A stretch of 27,802 bases of DNA from Hypsibius dujardini (taxonomy: Eukaryota; Tardigrada; Eutardigrada; Parachela; Hypsibiidae), in assembly GCA_001579985.1 (NCBI GenBank), contig LRSR01013373.1, forward strand, positions 1 to 27,802, written 5' to 3'. Below, piece by piece: positions 10,468 through 19,813 of the stretch. Made by a program: the position numbers and the translations under genes. The notes beneath the pieces were generated by a model. That model did not search any database and was not told the DNA's origin. It saw only the letters and a program-made list of their open reading frames with translations. Position 1 is the first letter of the stretch. Each line of letters starts with the position of its first letter.

Positions 10468-13170
10468 ATGGATGATATTTTGAAGCTGCTTTTCGTCGCA
10501 GTCCTGCTGTGGAATGTTGAAGGGAGAGAGCAGTCAAGCGCTGAGAATACTGCTCAGATGAAGCAAAGGAATATTTCTCCTATCCGGATCGGTAATTTCC
10601 TTCGCAAGCTCAGGTTTTAAGACGAGATGCTAATTCTTGTGGAATCTCAATTTTAAATTTATTTATTGCTTGTTTTACAAACAAAATTGGGAGTAATTAA
10701 CAGTTGATTTTTCCTCAATAGGAATCATCGGAGGAGGCATCGGTGGGTGTGCGGCCAGTTGGTTTCTACGGGAGGCACTCGACGAACAGGCTGAAATTGT
10801 GCTCTTCGAGAAGGACAAAATCGGAGGCCGCGTGGCTACAGTAAATATTGCTGGACGGGAGTACGAAGCAGGAGCCAGCGTCTTTCACGAGAAGAACATG
10901 ATACTGCAGGAATTCTTGAAGGAATTCGGTAGGAACAACAAACAGGCAGACAGACAGACAGACAGACAGGCAGACAGGCAGACAGGCAGACAGGCAGACA
11001 AATAGACAGGCAGACAGACAGACAAATAGACAGGCAGACAGACAGACAGACAGACAGACAGGCCCACAGGCAGACAGACAGACAGACAGACAGACGCACA
11101 GACAGTCAGACAGACAGACAGACAGGATTATCACGCGATAACTTCGTGGTTCGGAATTTCGTTGCAGGTCTAGAGAGTCTAACAGAAGACGACAGCGATA
11201 TCACAGTTATCTCAAAAGGTTCGGAAGTCCTTTTCAAGACCACCGGTTGGACGATAGCCGATATCGCCAAGTCCGTGTGGCGTTACGGACTTTCGCCCTT
11301 GAAACTCGGCCCCTGGGTGGGCGACTACCTGACCCGTTTCGGCAAAATTTACCCGCTTCAGGCGAGAAATTGCTCATATCTCCGTCCGACGGACCTCATC
11401 CTGGCGGCGGATGAGAAGTTTGGCGAGACGCTGCAGACGCCACTGCGAGACCGGATGTTGTCGGAGGGATTCGCGGAGAACTTTGTCGACGAAATTGCCG
11501 CAGCCGCAATGCGGGTGAATTACAATCAGCGGACATCAGTGCCGGCATTCGTCGGTTAGTTGACGGACGGACGGACGGTCGTCCTGTGTATCAACCGTTT
11601 TTGCTACAAGCAAAATAGTTCCGGGTGAATGGAATTGAAGGCTGACTTTTGTCAGAGACGCTTAAAAAAAATGAAGTCTTCGCCCATTTTGTTGAACTTA
11701 CTTTAATTTTGTCTGACGCTCCGTCTCTCCATTCAGGAAGTGTCAGTCTGGCTGGAATGAAAGGACCTCTGCACAGCGTCAAAGGCGGAAACTACCAGGT
11801 GGCCGTGCGTGCCTGTCAATCCGCCTCAGACGTCGTGCTCTCATCCATCACCACCATCGAATCCCTGCCGGACGGTCGCTTTCGACTGCACACCAGCACC
11901 GGCGGATTGGAAGATTTCGACTACGTCATTCTGGCAGCACCCTTGCGGAAAGACGGCGCTGGCTCACGAGGAAACACAGGTGGGTAATATTGCCTGATTC
12001 TGATTTCACGTTCCTTTTAACCCTCTGGTAGCCGGGTGTTTTAGGTATACGGGTAATGCTGAGTTAGCCAAAGTTCAGTTCAGTTCTGCCACTTCCAGTT
12101 TGTTTTTGCAAAAGTTGTTTTTACTTTGTATTTCACGGTTCTGTAATAGGATCAAAGCAAAAAACCGTATCTAAAAAGTCCAAATGCTTGATCAGCAAAT
12201 TGAGTTTGAAGGAAGAATTAAGCCAGTGTAAGCTGATCGACACTCAGAGGGTTAAACGCTCGTCCACCGCTTCTGTTGTCCGTCTAAATCGCTAACTCGC
12301 CCCCGTTTGTGGACAGTGACCGAAAGTGACGGTTTAGTTACAGAACGTCGCAGAGAAAGCTCAAATCGATGTTACCGGCGACTGTTCAGAAACGGGGCCA
12401 AGTTTCACGCTTAACACATAGTAGACCTGGTTAGCTTGCCTTGCAAAGAAACGAGAAGTCTTTAACTAGGCGATATCCCACCTAAGTTTCCTCTTCAGTC
12501 GCGTTCGACGGTTTCCCGTCCTTTCTCAAACCGACTGAGTGGATCGGTGCCTACCAGCGAACCGTAGCCACGTTCATCGAGGGCGAACTGAACAGGACCT
12601 TTTTCGGATCGTCCACCAGTTTGGATGCTGTCTTCAATATCGAGGACAACGGTACTGTTGCTTCAATTTGAGTTTTCGTTTTTGAATCTAATTCAGCTTA
12701 AAAGACGAGCACCTCTGATCAAAAGTTGAGTTGAAATTTGATTAACAATTATTTAATTACGTATTTCGCAAATAGGCAGTTGGAGTTCCATCGGAAGGCA
12801 GCACGATGTCCTCGGCGACTCTTCCACCTCATCGGGCTTCCCAGTTTGGAAAATCTTTTCAACTGATCCGCTTCCGGGTGAGTTGATCAGTGAGATGTTC
12901 CTGCGAACGATCACCACCTCGACGACCCAAGTCGACTGGCGAGCGTACCCGAATTATGGCGAACCGCCGTTGCACCCGCCGCCGTTCTCCTTGTACGGCG
13001 ATAATCTGATCTACCTCAACGCGGTGGAGTGGGCCGGATCGGCGATGGAAATGTCGCTGATTGCGGCGAAAAACGCCGCACTGGCCATCGTCAACGACGC
13101 CATGGGAGTCGACCCGGAAAGCTGCGGTGTTACCACCCCCTCCGTCGTGAAGGACGGGCAAGAATTATAG
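10468..13170 (+). CDS. PCYOX1: Prenylcysteine oxidase (FAD-dependent thioether oxidase)
   Basis: Six exons join in frame at phase-1 junctions: 10468-10591, 10722-10928, 11168-11554, 11737-11979, 12499-12651 and 12776-13170 (TAG). They give 503 codons, 502 residues, against 505 in human PCYOX1. The ATG at 10468 (A at -3, G at +4) starts a signal peptide, MDDILKLLFVAVLLWNVEG; an in-frame ATG at 10444 has a poorer context. The FAD-binding loop GIIGGGIGGCAASWFL is at residues about 42-57, followed by VLFEKDKIGGRVAT and REYEAGASVFH. Family blocks VWRYGLSPLK, MRVNYNQ, FVGSVSLAG, VKGGNYQV, FIEGELNRTFF, VWKIFS, WRAYPNYGEPP, and LNAVEWAGSAMEMSLIAAKN follow in the expected order. The enzyme cleaves the thioether of prenylcysteines to free cysteine, an aldehyde and H2O2, in lysosomes or lipoprotein particles. 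Intron 2 is mainly ACAG repeat and intron 4 carries a MITE. Confidence 0.93.
10940..11124. repeat. (ACAG)n microsatellite in PCYOX1 intron 2
   Basis: The repeat begins about 12 bp after the donor and fills most of the 239-bp intron 10929-11167, with aggc and aaatagac variants. Confidence 0.95.
12021..12251. mobile_element. piggyBac-like MITE in PCYOX1 intron 4
   Basis: The 231-bp segment has inverted ends CCCTCTG...CAGAGGG and is flanked on both sides by TTAA (12017-12020 and 12252-12255). TTAA target sites and ends beginning CCY are typical of piggyBac-type transposons. There is no coding capacity. The terminal repeat is short (7 bp perfect, weakly similar beyond), which keeps confidence moderate. 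Confidence 0.55.
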
Positions 13171-13239
13171 GTGATAGCGCCTCTCCACGAAACTTACTCA
13201 AGGCTGACACTGATCGTTGTTCAATATGCTGAAGTTGCT
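13086..13239 (+). repeat. PCYOX1 3'-end duplication, copy 1 (coding tail plus 3' UTR)
   Basis: This segment holds the last 28 codons of PCYOX1 and about 70 bp of 3' UTR. It recurs at 13396-13553 with a handful of substitutions and small indels. Confidence 0.95.
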
Positions 13240-13246
13240 GTTGCGA

Positions 13247-13334
13247 AAGAAACAGACAAACAAAGAGACAGACAAATAGACAGACAAATAGACAGACAAA
13301 TAACAGGCAGACAGACTGGCAGACAGACAGACAA

Positions 13335-13395
<61 letters not shown>
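13247..13395. repeat. (ACAG)n microsatellite between the two PCYOX1 3'-end copies
   Basis: Caaatagacagac and cagacagacaga tetranucleotides directly abut the start of copy 2. Confidence 0.94.
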
Positions 13396-13397
<2 letters not shown>

Positions 13398-13553
13398 TCG
13401 TCAACGACGTCATGGGAGTCGACCCGGAAAGCTGCGGTGTTACCGCCCCCTCCGTCGTGAAGGACGGGCAAGAATTATAGGTGATAGCGCCTCTCTACGA
13501 AACTATTACTCAAGGCTGCCACTGTGATCTTTGTTCAATATGGTGAAGTTGCT
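13396..13553 (+). pseudogene. Duplicated PCYOX1 C-terminal fragment (copy 2)
   Basis: The sequence repeats 13086-13239 nearly base for base. Read in the same frame it still encodes the PCYOX1 tail through the stop, with Ala to Val and Thr to Ala changes (NDVMGVDPE and GVTAPSVV). It lacks any preceding exon and follows the real stop codon, so it should be untranslated 3' UTR of the gene. It lies before the likely poly(A) signal at 13635. Confidence 0.9.
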
Positions 13554-13634
13554 TGAACGATGTTCGTCTAATTTTACGGTGATATTTGGGGATGAGCCTT
13601 TGATCGGTCATTTGGTGCTTGTCATTTGCCTAAA

Positions 13635-13640
13635 AATAAA
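13635..13640 (+). terminator. Probable poly(A) signal of PCYOX1
   Basis: AATAAA within taaaaataaaacaaatgg, about 465 nt past the stop codon and beyond the duplicated tail. Confidence 0.45.
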
Positions 13641-13782
13641 ACAAATGGCTCTGCCAGTTTCAGCAGTTTTGCCTGGCCTTGTGCTCGTGTGCCGGTAAGC
13701 AGACTAACATATACTTCACATATTGATAATTAGAGAGCAGGCGCAACTGTATTTTACGTGGAAAGTAGGAGGTGGGAAGTGA

Positions 13783-13808
13783 ACAGACAGACAGAGAGAC
13801 AGACAAGC

Positions 13809-13847
<39 letters not shown>

Positions 13848-13970
13848 AACAAACAAACAAACAAACAAACAAACAGACAGACAGACAGACAGATAGATAA
13901 ACTGATAAGACTGACAGACAGACAGACAGATAGATAAACTGATAAGACTGACAGACAGACAGACAGAGCT
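13783..13970. repeat. Compound ACAG / GA / ACAA microsatellite
   Basis: Caga tetranucleotides pass into a pure (ga)n run, then (acaa)n, then two 37-bp copies of gatagataaactgataagact plus cagacagacag. It lies between the PCYOX1 3' end and methyltransferase A. Confidence 0.92.
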
Positions 13971-14663
13971 GCTACTCGTCGCGGACTTCATAGGAGGCGC
14001 ACGAGGGGGAAGTCTTAAGTTGTCGAATGTTTGTTTACGTTTTTAAATTGAAAGATGTTATCACATTCTGAAACACGGACATTCCCAGATTTTTACAAGT
14101 CAGTCAGTTGTAAAATTCAATTAAACACGGAATGAACAGAGTGATTTTTTCCTTTTGAAAGTTGCTTCTTTTCTGACGCTGCACGTGACGCTGAATTACT
14201 TATAAAAAACCTTTCAGTTTTGGGGCCAAATTAACCACATTTTTGTTCTTTCTCGCACCGAGGTTTATTTTTAATCATATAATAGATATTTCTAAACATA
14301 ATCACCATGGGAGGCAAAGTAAAAGTCATTCCTAAATAAAAAACCGAAGTAGTTTTAAGTAAAAGTAATTGCTACTAGGTGACGCCACTTTAGCGCCACT
14401 TGGCAGTTCGGAAGTGGGACTTGCTGTTCAACAGGTTCAGTTCGACTTGCCACTTCCCACCTCCGACTTCTGAAGCTGCGTCTTCTCTCTATTGATAAGT
14501 CGGCCGATTTACTGTGAGCGATGACAGGGCACATGCACGAGTCAGCTGACAGCAGCGTCGCATGCGGATTTATTCCCGTCTGCGCATCAGAGCTTGAGCA
14601 AAATATATTCTGAAAGTTCAGGTAGATTGACGATTCGTGCATACCTTTCTTCCCTTCACCACC
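13971..14663. other. Upstream region of methyltransferase A
   Basis: No gene is supported here. A ttataaaa TATA-like word lies at about 14200. A hairpin-prone stretch near 14375-14475 has alternating gccactt and aagtggg words. This presumably contains the promoter of the gene starting at 14664. Confidence 0.4.
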
Positions 14664-15401
14664 ATGGATGCCTTTTACGACGATCCCAAAAACAGTAACC
14701 CTCACTTCAAGCCGACCCTCAACGCTCACGGCCACATGCTGGACGTGTTGGATGAATATGGAGAGGCGTTCGTTGCGTTTGCTCGAAACACGACCAAACC
14801 TGTCGCCGATCTCGGAGTTGCGTTCGGCTTCTCCACCAAAGAGATCCTCAAAACCGGTGCGACCGTCTACGCCAATGATTTATCCGAAGACATGCTCAAA
14901 GAACTCAACGATTCCCTCACGGAGGAAGAACGTCTTCGGTGCATTTTGAAGCCGGGAAATGCGTTGGAACTGGATTTCGAGCCGGGTTCGTTGAGCGGTG
15001 TGCTGGCGCTCCGTTGGTTCCACTTCCTGATTGGACCGCAAATCCGGGAAGTAATTCACAAGTTTTTCACGTGGTTGGAGCCCGGTGGGAAGGTGGTTAT
15101 AACGTGTAGTACGCCGTACAGTGGGCGAGCCAAGAGTTTCATTCCAGAGTACGAGGAACGGAAGGCCGCCGGGGAGGAGTGGCCGGGCTTTACCACGAAA
15201 CAGATCCAGGAAGTGGGCGGACTACTAAAGCGAGAGTCGTTTCATAAGATGGAGCCGGTGATTCTGGAACGGGAACTCAAGTTGGCGGGGTTCGATGTGG
15301 AGAAGGCGGGATTCTTGACGAGGTCTTATTATCCGGCGCATTGGCAGTTGGATGGTCGCGAGTATTGCGGAGTGATTGGCGTGAAGCCTAAAAATCTTTG
15401 A
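14664..15401 (+). CDS. Methyltransferase A: class I SAM-dependent methyltransferase, single exon
   Basis: An uninterrupted 246-codon frame (245 residues) starts at an ATG in an ideal context (caccATGG). The SAM fold is seen as motif I PVADLGVAFGFSTKEIL (about residues 47-63), the post-I acidic strand VYANDLSEDML, and a motif IV/post-IV region SLSGVLALRWFHFL, then GGKVVITCSTPYSGR, and FIPEYEERKAAGEEWPG. The usual DxGxGxG loop reads D-L-G-V-A-F-G, with Ala in place of the middle Gly. The substrate is unknown. It is the first of three tandem paralogues. No intron interrupts it, whereas the conserved genes around it have one to five or more. The TPY..R..F.P.YE.RK..G..WPG region recalls small bacterial methyltransferases, so horizontal acquisition is possible but unproven. 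A poly(A) signal follows at 15455. Confidence 0.82.
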   Translation: MDAFYDDPKNSNPHFKPTLNAHGHMLDVLDEYGEAFVAFARNTTKPVADLGVAFGFSTKEILKTGATVYANDLSEDMLKELNDSLTEEERLRCILKPGNALELDFEPGSLSGVLALRWFHFLIGPQIREVIHKFFTWLEPGGKVVITCSTPYSGRAKSFIPEYEERKAAGEEWPGFTTKQIQEVGGLLKRESFHKMEPVILERELKLAGFDVEKAGFLTRSYYPAHWQLDGREYCGVIGVKPKNL

Positions 15402-15454
15402 AATCTTTGTTGATGTATTTAACATAAGAAAAAAACTGATTTCAGTTGTTTTGA

Positions 15455-15460
15455 AATAAA
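15455..15460 (+). terminator. Probable poly(A) signal of methyltransferase A
   Basis: AATAAA within gaaataaataaatg, 53 nt after the stop codon. Confidence 0.6.
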
Positions 15461-15538
15461 TAAATGTCCATATTTGACATGCGTAATATCTTAAACACAG
15501 AGTACCACCTAGTGGTCGCTTGAATATCGACTCATGTA

Positions 15539-16807
15539 CCGGGTAGGAACTTACTTTTAGACTAGCTATTTTTTAATGAAATCTTCACTTTGTGCCCGCC
15601 TGATGTTATCCGACTTATTATTATTCAAAAGCCCTATTCAAAACGGATATTCTGCAATTATCAGAATTTTAAAAAATATTCAGTGAGCCATGTCTTTCAC
15701 ATTCTTGTAAATCCAAGAAGTGGAGAAGAATGTTCCAGTTTTAATTTTTTTAAACATTTTTAAAAAATTCAAAACTAAATAAATTACAAAAGAATATTGT
15801 ACACAAGTAGAATACACTTGCTGAAATGCAAAACCAATACATACGGTGAGCAACCTGAGATTTGACTATCATTTCAATTTCGGCAAGTCGCGAGCCATTT
15901 TGAGACGTCTCCGACATCTTTCCTGTAGCCGCGGCACTATGCTTCTCTCAGACAACCCTTAAGCCATCTACCGACGTTTTTTTAATCCTCGGTAATTTTG
16001 CTAACTTATTTACAAAACATTTTTGACAAAAATGCAGTTTAAGGGTTGCAGCCCTGTGTCCAAAGGGCCACCGTTGATTTTAAAATTTCGTCCCAAACTT
16101 TCGCTTTGAAGCGCAACTCATTTTTTTCTGCACCTAGCCATAATATGGAAATTTTTTTCATTAAAACTAATAACCCACTATGTTTTCTAAAAAATGGCCG
16201 GTTAGGTGTGTTGCTCCCTTCCATAATTCGATCTAGCGAAGCGATAACAATCTGCCCCCGGGCAATTTCCTACACAGAAAAACAAGGGAGCGGGACATCG
16301 CGTTATTCTGGTGACTTTCTGAAAATTCGAATCAGTCTCTCCTCAGTGGTGTTAGGTCTACCAACCGAGAGTTGGGTAGTTAACAAGTTTATTAGACTGA
16401 AAGTATAGATATGTAGAGATGAGAACTGGAAGAAAAGAAAGAAGAAGTACAGCTAACTCTAAACCTATTAAAACACATGATTATATAGTAAAGTGTTAAC
16501 TATAGAAATGATAGTAAAGAGCACACCCATCAGAATAACATACAAGTAATTAGCTTTGGCAGCAAAATAGGGTTAATAGGGTAGATAGAGTTACTAAGTA
16601 AGGTATTAACGAGTCAAATAGCTGTGCTGATTGGGTATGAGGACTTGTTGGGCGTGGTCCAACAGTAGAGAGCAACAAAAATTGGCAACGGCGCTTTAAA
16701 CGCCTACTAAATTTGTGACATTTAGGTTAAAGTTGAAAGTTTTAATTATTGCCCGTTGTGAGGCCAACTGCATGAGACTATATTCCAAAAAGTAAGTTCC
16801 TACCCGG
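15539..16807. mobile_element. Tc1/mariner-like non-autonomous element (copy 1) with nested LTR
   Basis: Perfect inverted ends ccgggtaggaacttactttt open at 15539 and close at 16807, each flanked by TA (15537-15538, 16808-16809). Subtracting the nested LTR and one 4-bp target copy leaves about 950 bp. The element at 19814-20769 is 956 bp, has related ends, and shares a subterminal block gcgggacatcgc..tattctggt/tttttctggt about 190-200 bp from its right end. No transposase frame is present. The class call rests on the TA flanks and end structure. Confidence 0.75.
16350..16664 (-). mobile_element. Solo LTR (family copy b), nested in mariner-like copy 1
   Basis: Reading on the minus strand the element starts tgttggaccacgcccaaca and ends gacctaaca, with a tatataa box (16491-16497 on the plus strand) and AATAAA (16388-16393 plus-strand complement). 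It matches the LTR at 26091-26408 over its whole length. The flanks are GTGG and GTAG, an imperfect 4-bp target duplication, which fits an older insertion. Confidence 0.85.
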
Positions 16808-17112
16808 TAAGTAATGTGCTCATTGTAGATGAACAACCTCAGTTTCAGGATGATTAGGATCATTCCGAAGTTGGACTCGAGTCTAGTCTGCCCAAACAAC
16901 CGTACCGACACCCTGCCAACCGGAAGTGAAAGACAGACAGGCTTCCGTGTTGTTATGCATTATTTCTTCCGGTTTCAGTTCCTGGCACATTCTCAGATTT
17001 GAAGAAATTCTCATCTTCTCCGCTGCACACTGCATTACGATTGTTGCTGGACGGTTCTGTTCAACTAAAGATCTCTATTTTTCACGCATATCCTGCAAAT
17101 CTCATCGCCGTG

Positions 17113-17250
17113 ATGTCCCGTTCTTTGAGACGTCTCCTGGTTGTAATTGCGTTGCTAGAACTCGCTAACGTCTCTGTCGGCATTGAGGGGAATTATTCAA
17201 CTGCAAGTCGGCTAATTACGAGCAGCATTGATAAGGTCTGTCACATGTGA
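17113..17250 (+). CDS. Possible small secreted peptide or first exon (unrecognised)
   Basis: A 45-codon frame starts MSRSLRRLLVVIALLELANV, which looks like a signal peptide, and continues IEGNYSTASRL. A gtctgt donor-like site follows ATTGATAAG near 17237, so it could instead be a first exon. There is no homology I recognise and no repeat of the pattern elsewhere, so this may be chance. Confidence 0.2.
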   Translation: MSRSLRRLLVVIALLELANVSVGIEGNYSTASRLITSSIDKVCHM

Positions 17251-17279
17251 ATCCTAGATCTCTTGCTATTCGGGATGGC

Positions 17280-17505
17280 AAAAATGGACACTAGACGACT
17301 AATAATACTTCGTGATTTTTAGTTCACTAATTAATATTTTTGATTTAGTACTAGTCGAATTAGTTAACTAAGTTTAGTTTTTTAGTTTTTTTAGTTAAGT
17401 GGCTAAAATTTTTTATTTAGCTTTTTCAGCCAATAAAGTAGCTGAAACTGAATAAATTAGTCAATGCAGTTTCTGATTTAGTTTGTTAAGTTTATTTCTG
17501 CCAGT
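17280..17505. repeat. TTAG-rich low-complexity tract
   Basis: Words such as tagttaacta, ttagtttttt and tttagtt recur in a degenerate fashion over about 220 bp. It is AT-rich compared with its surroundings. The reverse complement is reminiscent of the ctaaa/agact tract at 24328-24965. Confidence 0.6.
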
Positions 17506-18295
17506 CTCACTTCCCATGAAGACCGAGTACAAGGAAACGTGTACGTACAAGCAAAGGATATGTCATCAAGCACATGCGTACTAGTAGTTGATCGTAGATC
17601 TGACAGATCACGAACGCAGCGTGAAAAGAAGTCGGTTAATCAGGGGCATTTTATAGGACGAATGATTCGATCATTGCCTAAATAATTGTTCAATTTCCTG
17701 CCTTCACCTTTCCCTTAGATTTCAGCGTGCAATATTAGCGGAGGGTTTTCGGAATTCTTCCTCCCGGAAGGAGGAGCAACACTAGGCGCGAAGCAGCCAC
17801 TAATAGCTACTAGAAATACCAATGCATGAAGAAACATTTTGACTAAATTGTGATTTTGGCGTGAAAGCTCAAAATGGCGTGATTCATTGTGAAGAAAGCG
17901 GGCTTTAATTAATCTACGAAATCTAAGAAATACGGCGCTGTTTTATTGAGAGGTTGTAAATCAGATTGATTTGTCGGCAATCAGGCGGCCTTGAAAAACA
18001 CGACAAGCGAGTATTGCAGTATCCAAGCTGCAGGAACAGCATCGGACTTTGTACCTGCCTGCCGTGACACGACACTTTGACCTGACTGCTGCAATTTCTC
18101 TCTTCACTTTCATGGCTAGATGATTCGGCAGTTTACAAACTAATTTCACGGTATAACCGACTAGATGATAAGACGGCATGCGGCGTGAAGTTGCATGGTG
18201 AGAGTCAGCGAGCAGATTTCACACATACTGAGTCAATAAAAATATGCACTTCCCCGAGAAATAAAGTTAATGGATTGAACTTTTTTTGACACTAA

Positions 18296-19129
18296 ATGAT
18301 CCGAACACTCTCTTCACAGTTTTGCCCCACCGTCCGTTCCTTTTTTCAGGCAGCGACAGCAACTAGCAACCTCAGCAGCATGGATGAATTCTACTCCAAC
18401 CCCAAGAACAGCAACCCGCATTTCAAGGCAACCCTCAACGCCCACGGCCACATGCTAGACGTGTTGGATGAATATGGCGAGGCATTCGTTGCGTTCGCTC
18501 GGAACACCACCAATCCTGTCGCCGATCTCGGAGTCGCGTTCGGCTTCACCACCAAAGAGATCCTCAAAACCGGCGCGACCGTCTTCGCCAATGATTTATC
18601 CGAAGACATGCTCAAAGAACTCAACGATTCCCTCACGGAGGAAGAACGTCTTCGGTGCATTCTGAAGCCCGGAAGTGCGTTGGAACTGGATTTCGAGCCG
18701 GGTTCGTTGAGCGGCGTGCTGGCACTCCGTTGGTTTCACTTCCTGACTGGACCGCAAATCCGGGAAGTAATTCACAAGTTTTTCACGTGGTTGGAGCCCG
18801 GTGGGAAGGTGGTTATAACGTGTAGTACGCCGTACAGTGGACGAGCCAGGAGTTTCATTCCAGAGTACGAGGAACGGAAGGCCGCCGGGGAGGAGTGGCC
18901 GGGTTTCACTACGAAGCAGATCCAGGAGGTGGGCGGAGTCGGTTCGCGGGAGCATTTTCATAAGCTGGAGCCGTTTATTTTTGAGCGGGAACTCAAAGCG
19001 GCCGGCTTCGAGGTAGAGAAGTGCGGGTTCATCGCGCGGACCTTCTACCCGGAGGGCTGGCAGTTTGACGGACGGGAGCATTGCGGGGTGGTCGGTGTGA
19101 AGACGCGACAAATCAGCACACCGAATTAG
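18296..19129 (+). CDS. Methyltransferase B: SAM-dependent methyltransferase with an N-terminal extension
   Basis: A single 278-codon frame (277 residues) runs from the ATG at 18296. From the second in-frame Met (MDEFYSNPKNSN, ATG at 18380) it parallels methyltransferase A. It has the same motif I DLGVAFGFTTKEIL, ANDLSEDML, GGKVVITCSTPYSGR and FIPEYEERKAAGEEWPG, and diverges in the last 60 residues (VGSREHFHKLEP, GFIARTFYPEGW). The first 28 residues (MIRTLSSQFCPTVRSFFQAA...) are rich in Arg, Ser and aromatic residues and lack acids, as in a mitochondrial targeting presequence. If translation starts at 18296 this copy may act in mitochondria and the others in the cytosol. A splice acceptor-like ttcacag just inside the frame leaves open a different first exon. 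Confidence 0.8.
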   Translation: MIRTLSSQFCPTVRSFFQAATATSNLSSMDEFYSNPKNSNPHFKATLNAHGHMLDVLDEYGEAFVAFARNTTNPVADLGVAFGFTTKEILKTGATVFANDLSEDMLKELNDSLTEEERLRCILKPGSALELDFEPGSLSGVLALRWFHFLTGPQIREVIHKFFTWLEPGGKVVITCSTPYSGRARSFIPEYEERKAAGEEWPGFTTKQIQEVGGVGSREHFHKLEPFIFERELKAAGFEVEKCGFIARTFYPEGWQFDGREHCGVVGVKTRQISTPN

Positions 19130-19811
19130 CGTCTGAAATTGTCTCGCAAATATTACACGAGTATCTGATCTTCCGTTGTCTGCAATTTAAAAGTGACTTT
19201 GAGCAGAAGTATTTATTTAATCACTCAAAGCTGGTACATTTTTTGCCAAACCATCAGTTTAGTCAATCCTGTAAATGGACGGTCAGCTCGTAAGATGGAC
19301 GGTTTGTCCGGAAGATGCATGTCTTCCGAGGTAAAATACAAGTAGGTCTAGGTAAAACCCAATCTTGATCTGATTAAGATCGTTCGAAGTTTCGTTCTAG
19401 TTCGCGCACCGCATGGTAAGGCACGGATTAACCTCGGGCCGGACGTCATGTTACATTGCTTTTCACGGTTGACTTGTTCTGCACGATCCCCTGTTGAGTC
19501 GTTTTTCAAATTTTTAAACGTTTTCCCATTCGTCCGGTCGTTTGACTGCTGGATTGTTATTGTTAGATACATTAGCGAAAATTACACGTCAGACCAAACA
19601 TGACTGCCAGTTTCCGGCCTTCCTCCGATACTCTTCTTATGTGGGATAGTATTCTTGAATTTAGTTCATACATGCGCTTGCGAGGATCTTAACAATTCAA
19701 CGCCTTCGACGTCTCTCGACGGTGATCAGGTCGGTACTGTCCTTGAAATGCTAGACCGTTCGAAGGTCGCGAGATCAGATCGCTCTAAGGATGCGAAACA
19801 ATGAGGGCAAA
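19130..19811. other. Spacer between methyltransferase B and mariner-like copy 2
   Basis: No gene is recognised and no AATAAA close to the B stop is visible. The sequence is unique within the window, except for short atggacggt words near 19272-19300. Confidence 0.5.
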
Positions 19812-19813
19812 TA

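Larger units (their letters stand above)
16810..18295. other. Spacer between methyltransferases A and B
   Basis: It holds a low-complexity TTAG/TAGTT-rich stretch (17280-17505) and one short signal-peptide-like frame (17113-17250, listed separately). I recognise no conserved gene. The right end should contain the promoter of methyltransferase B. Confidence 0.5.

Noticed and set aside
14637-14663. Nine extra codons at the front of methyltransferase A.
   Set aside because: They begin with GTG, whereas the ATG at 14664 has an optimal start context and aligns with the Met of copy B.
17961-18179. A 72-residue minus-strand frame starting with ATG.
   Set aside because: No recognisable domain, no flanking exon evidence and no compositional signal; such lengths arise by chance in this region.
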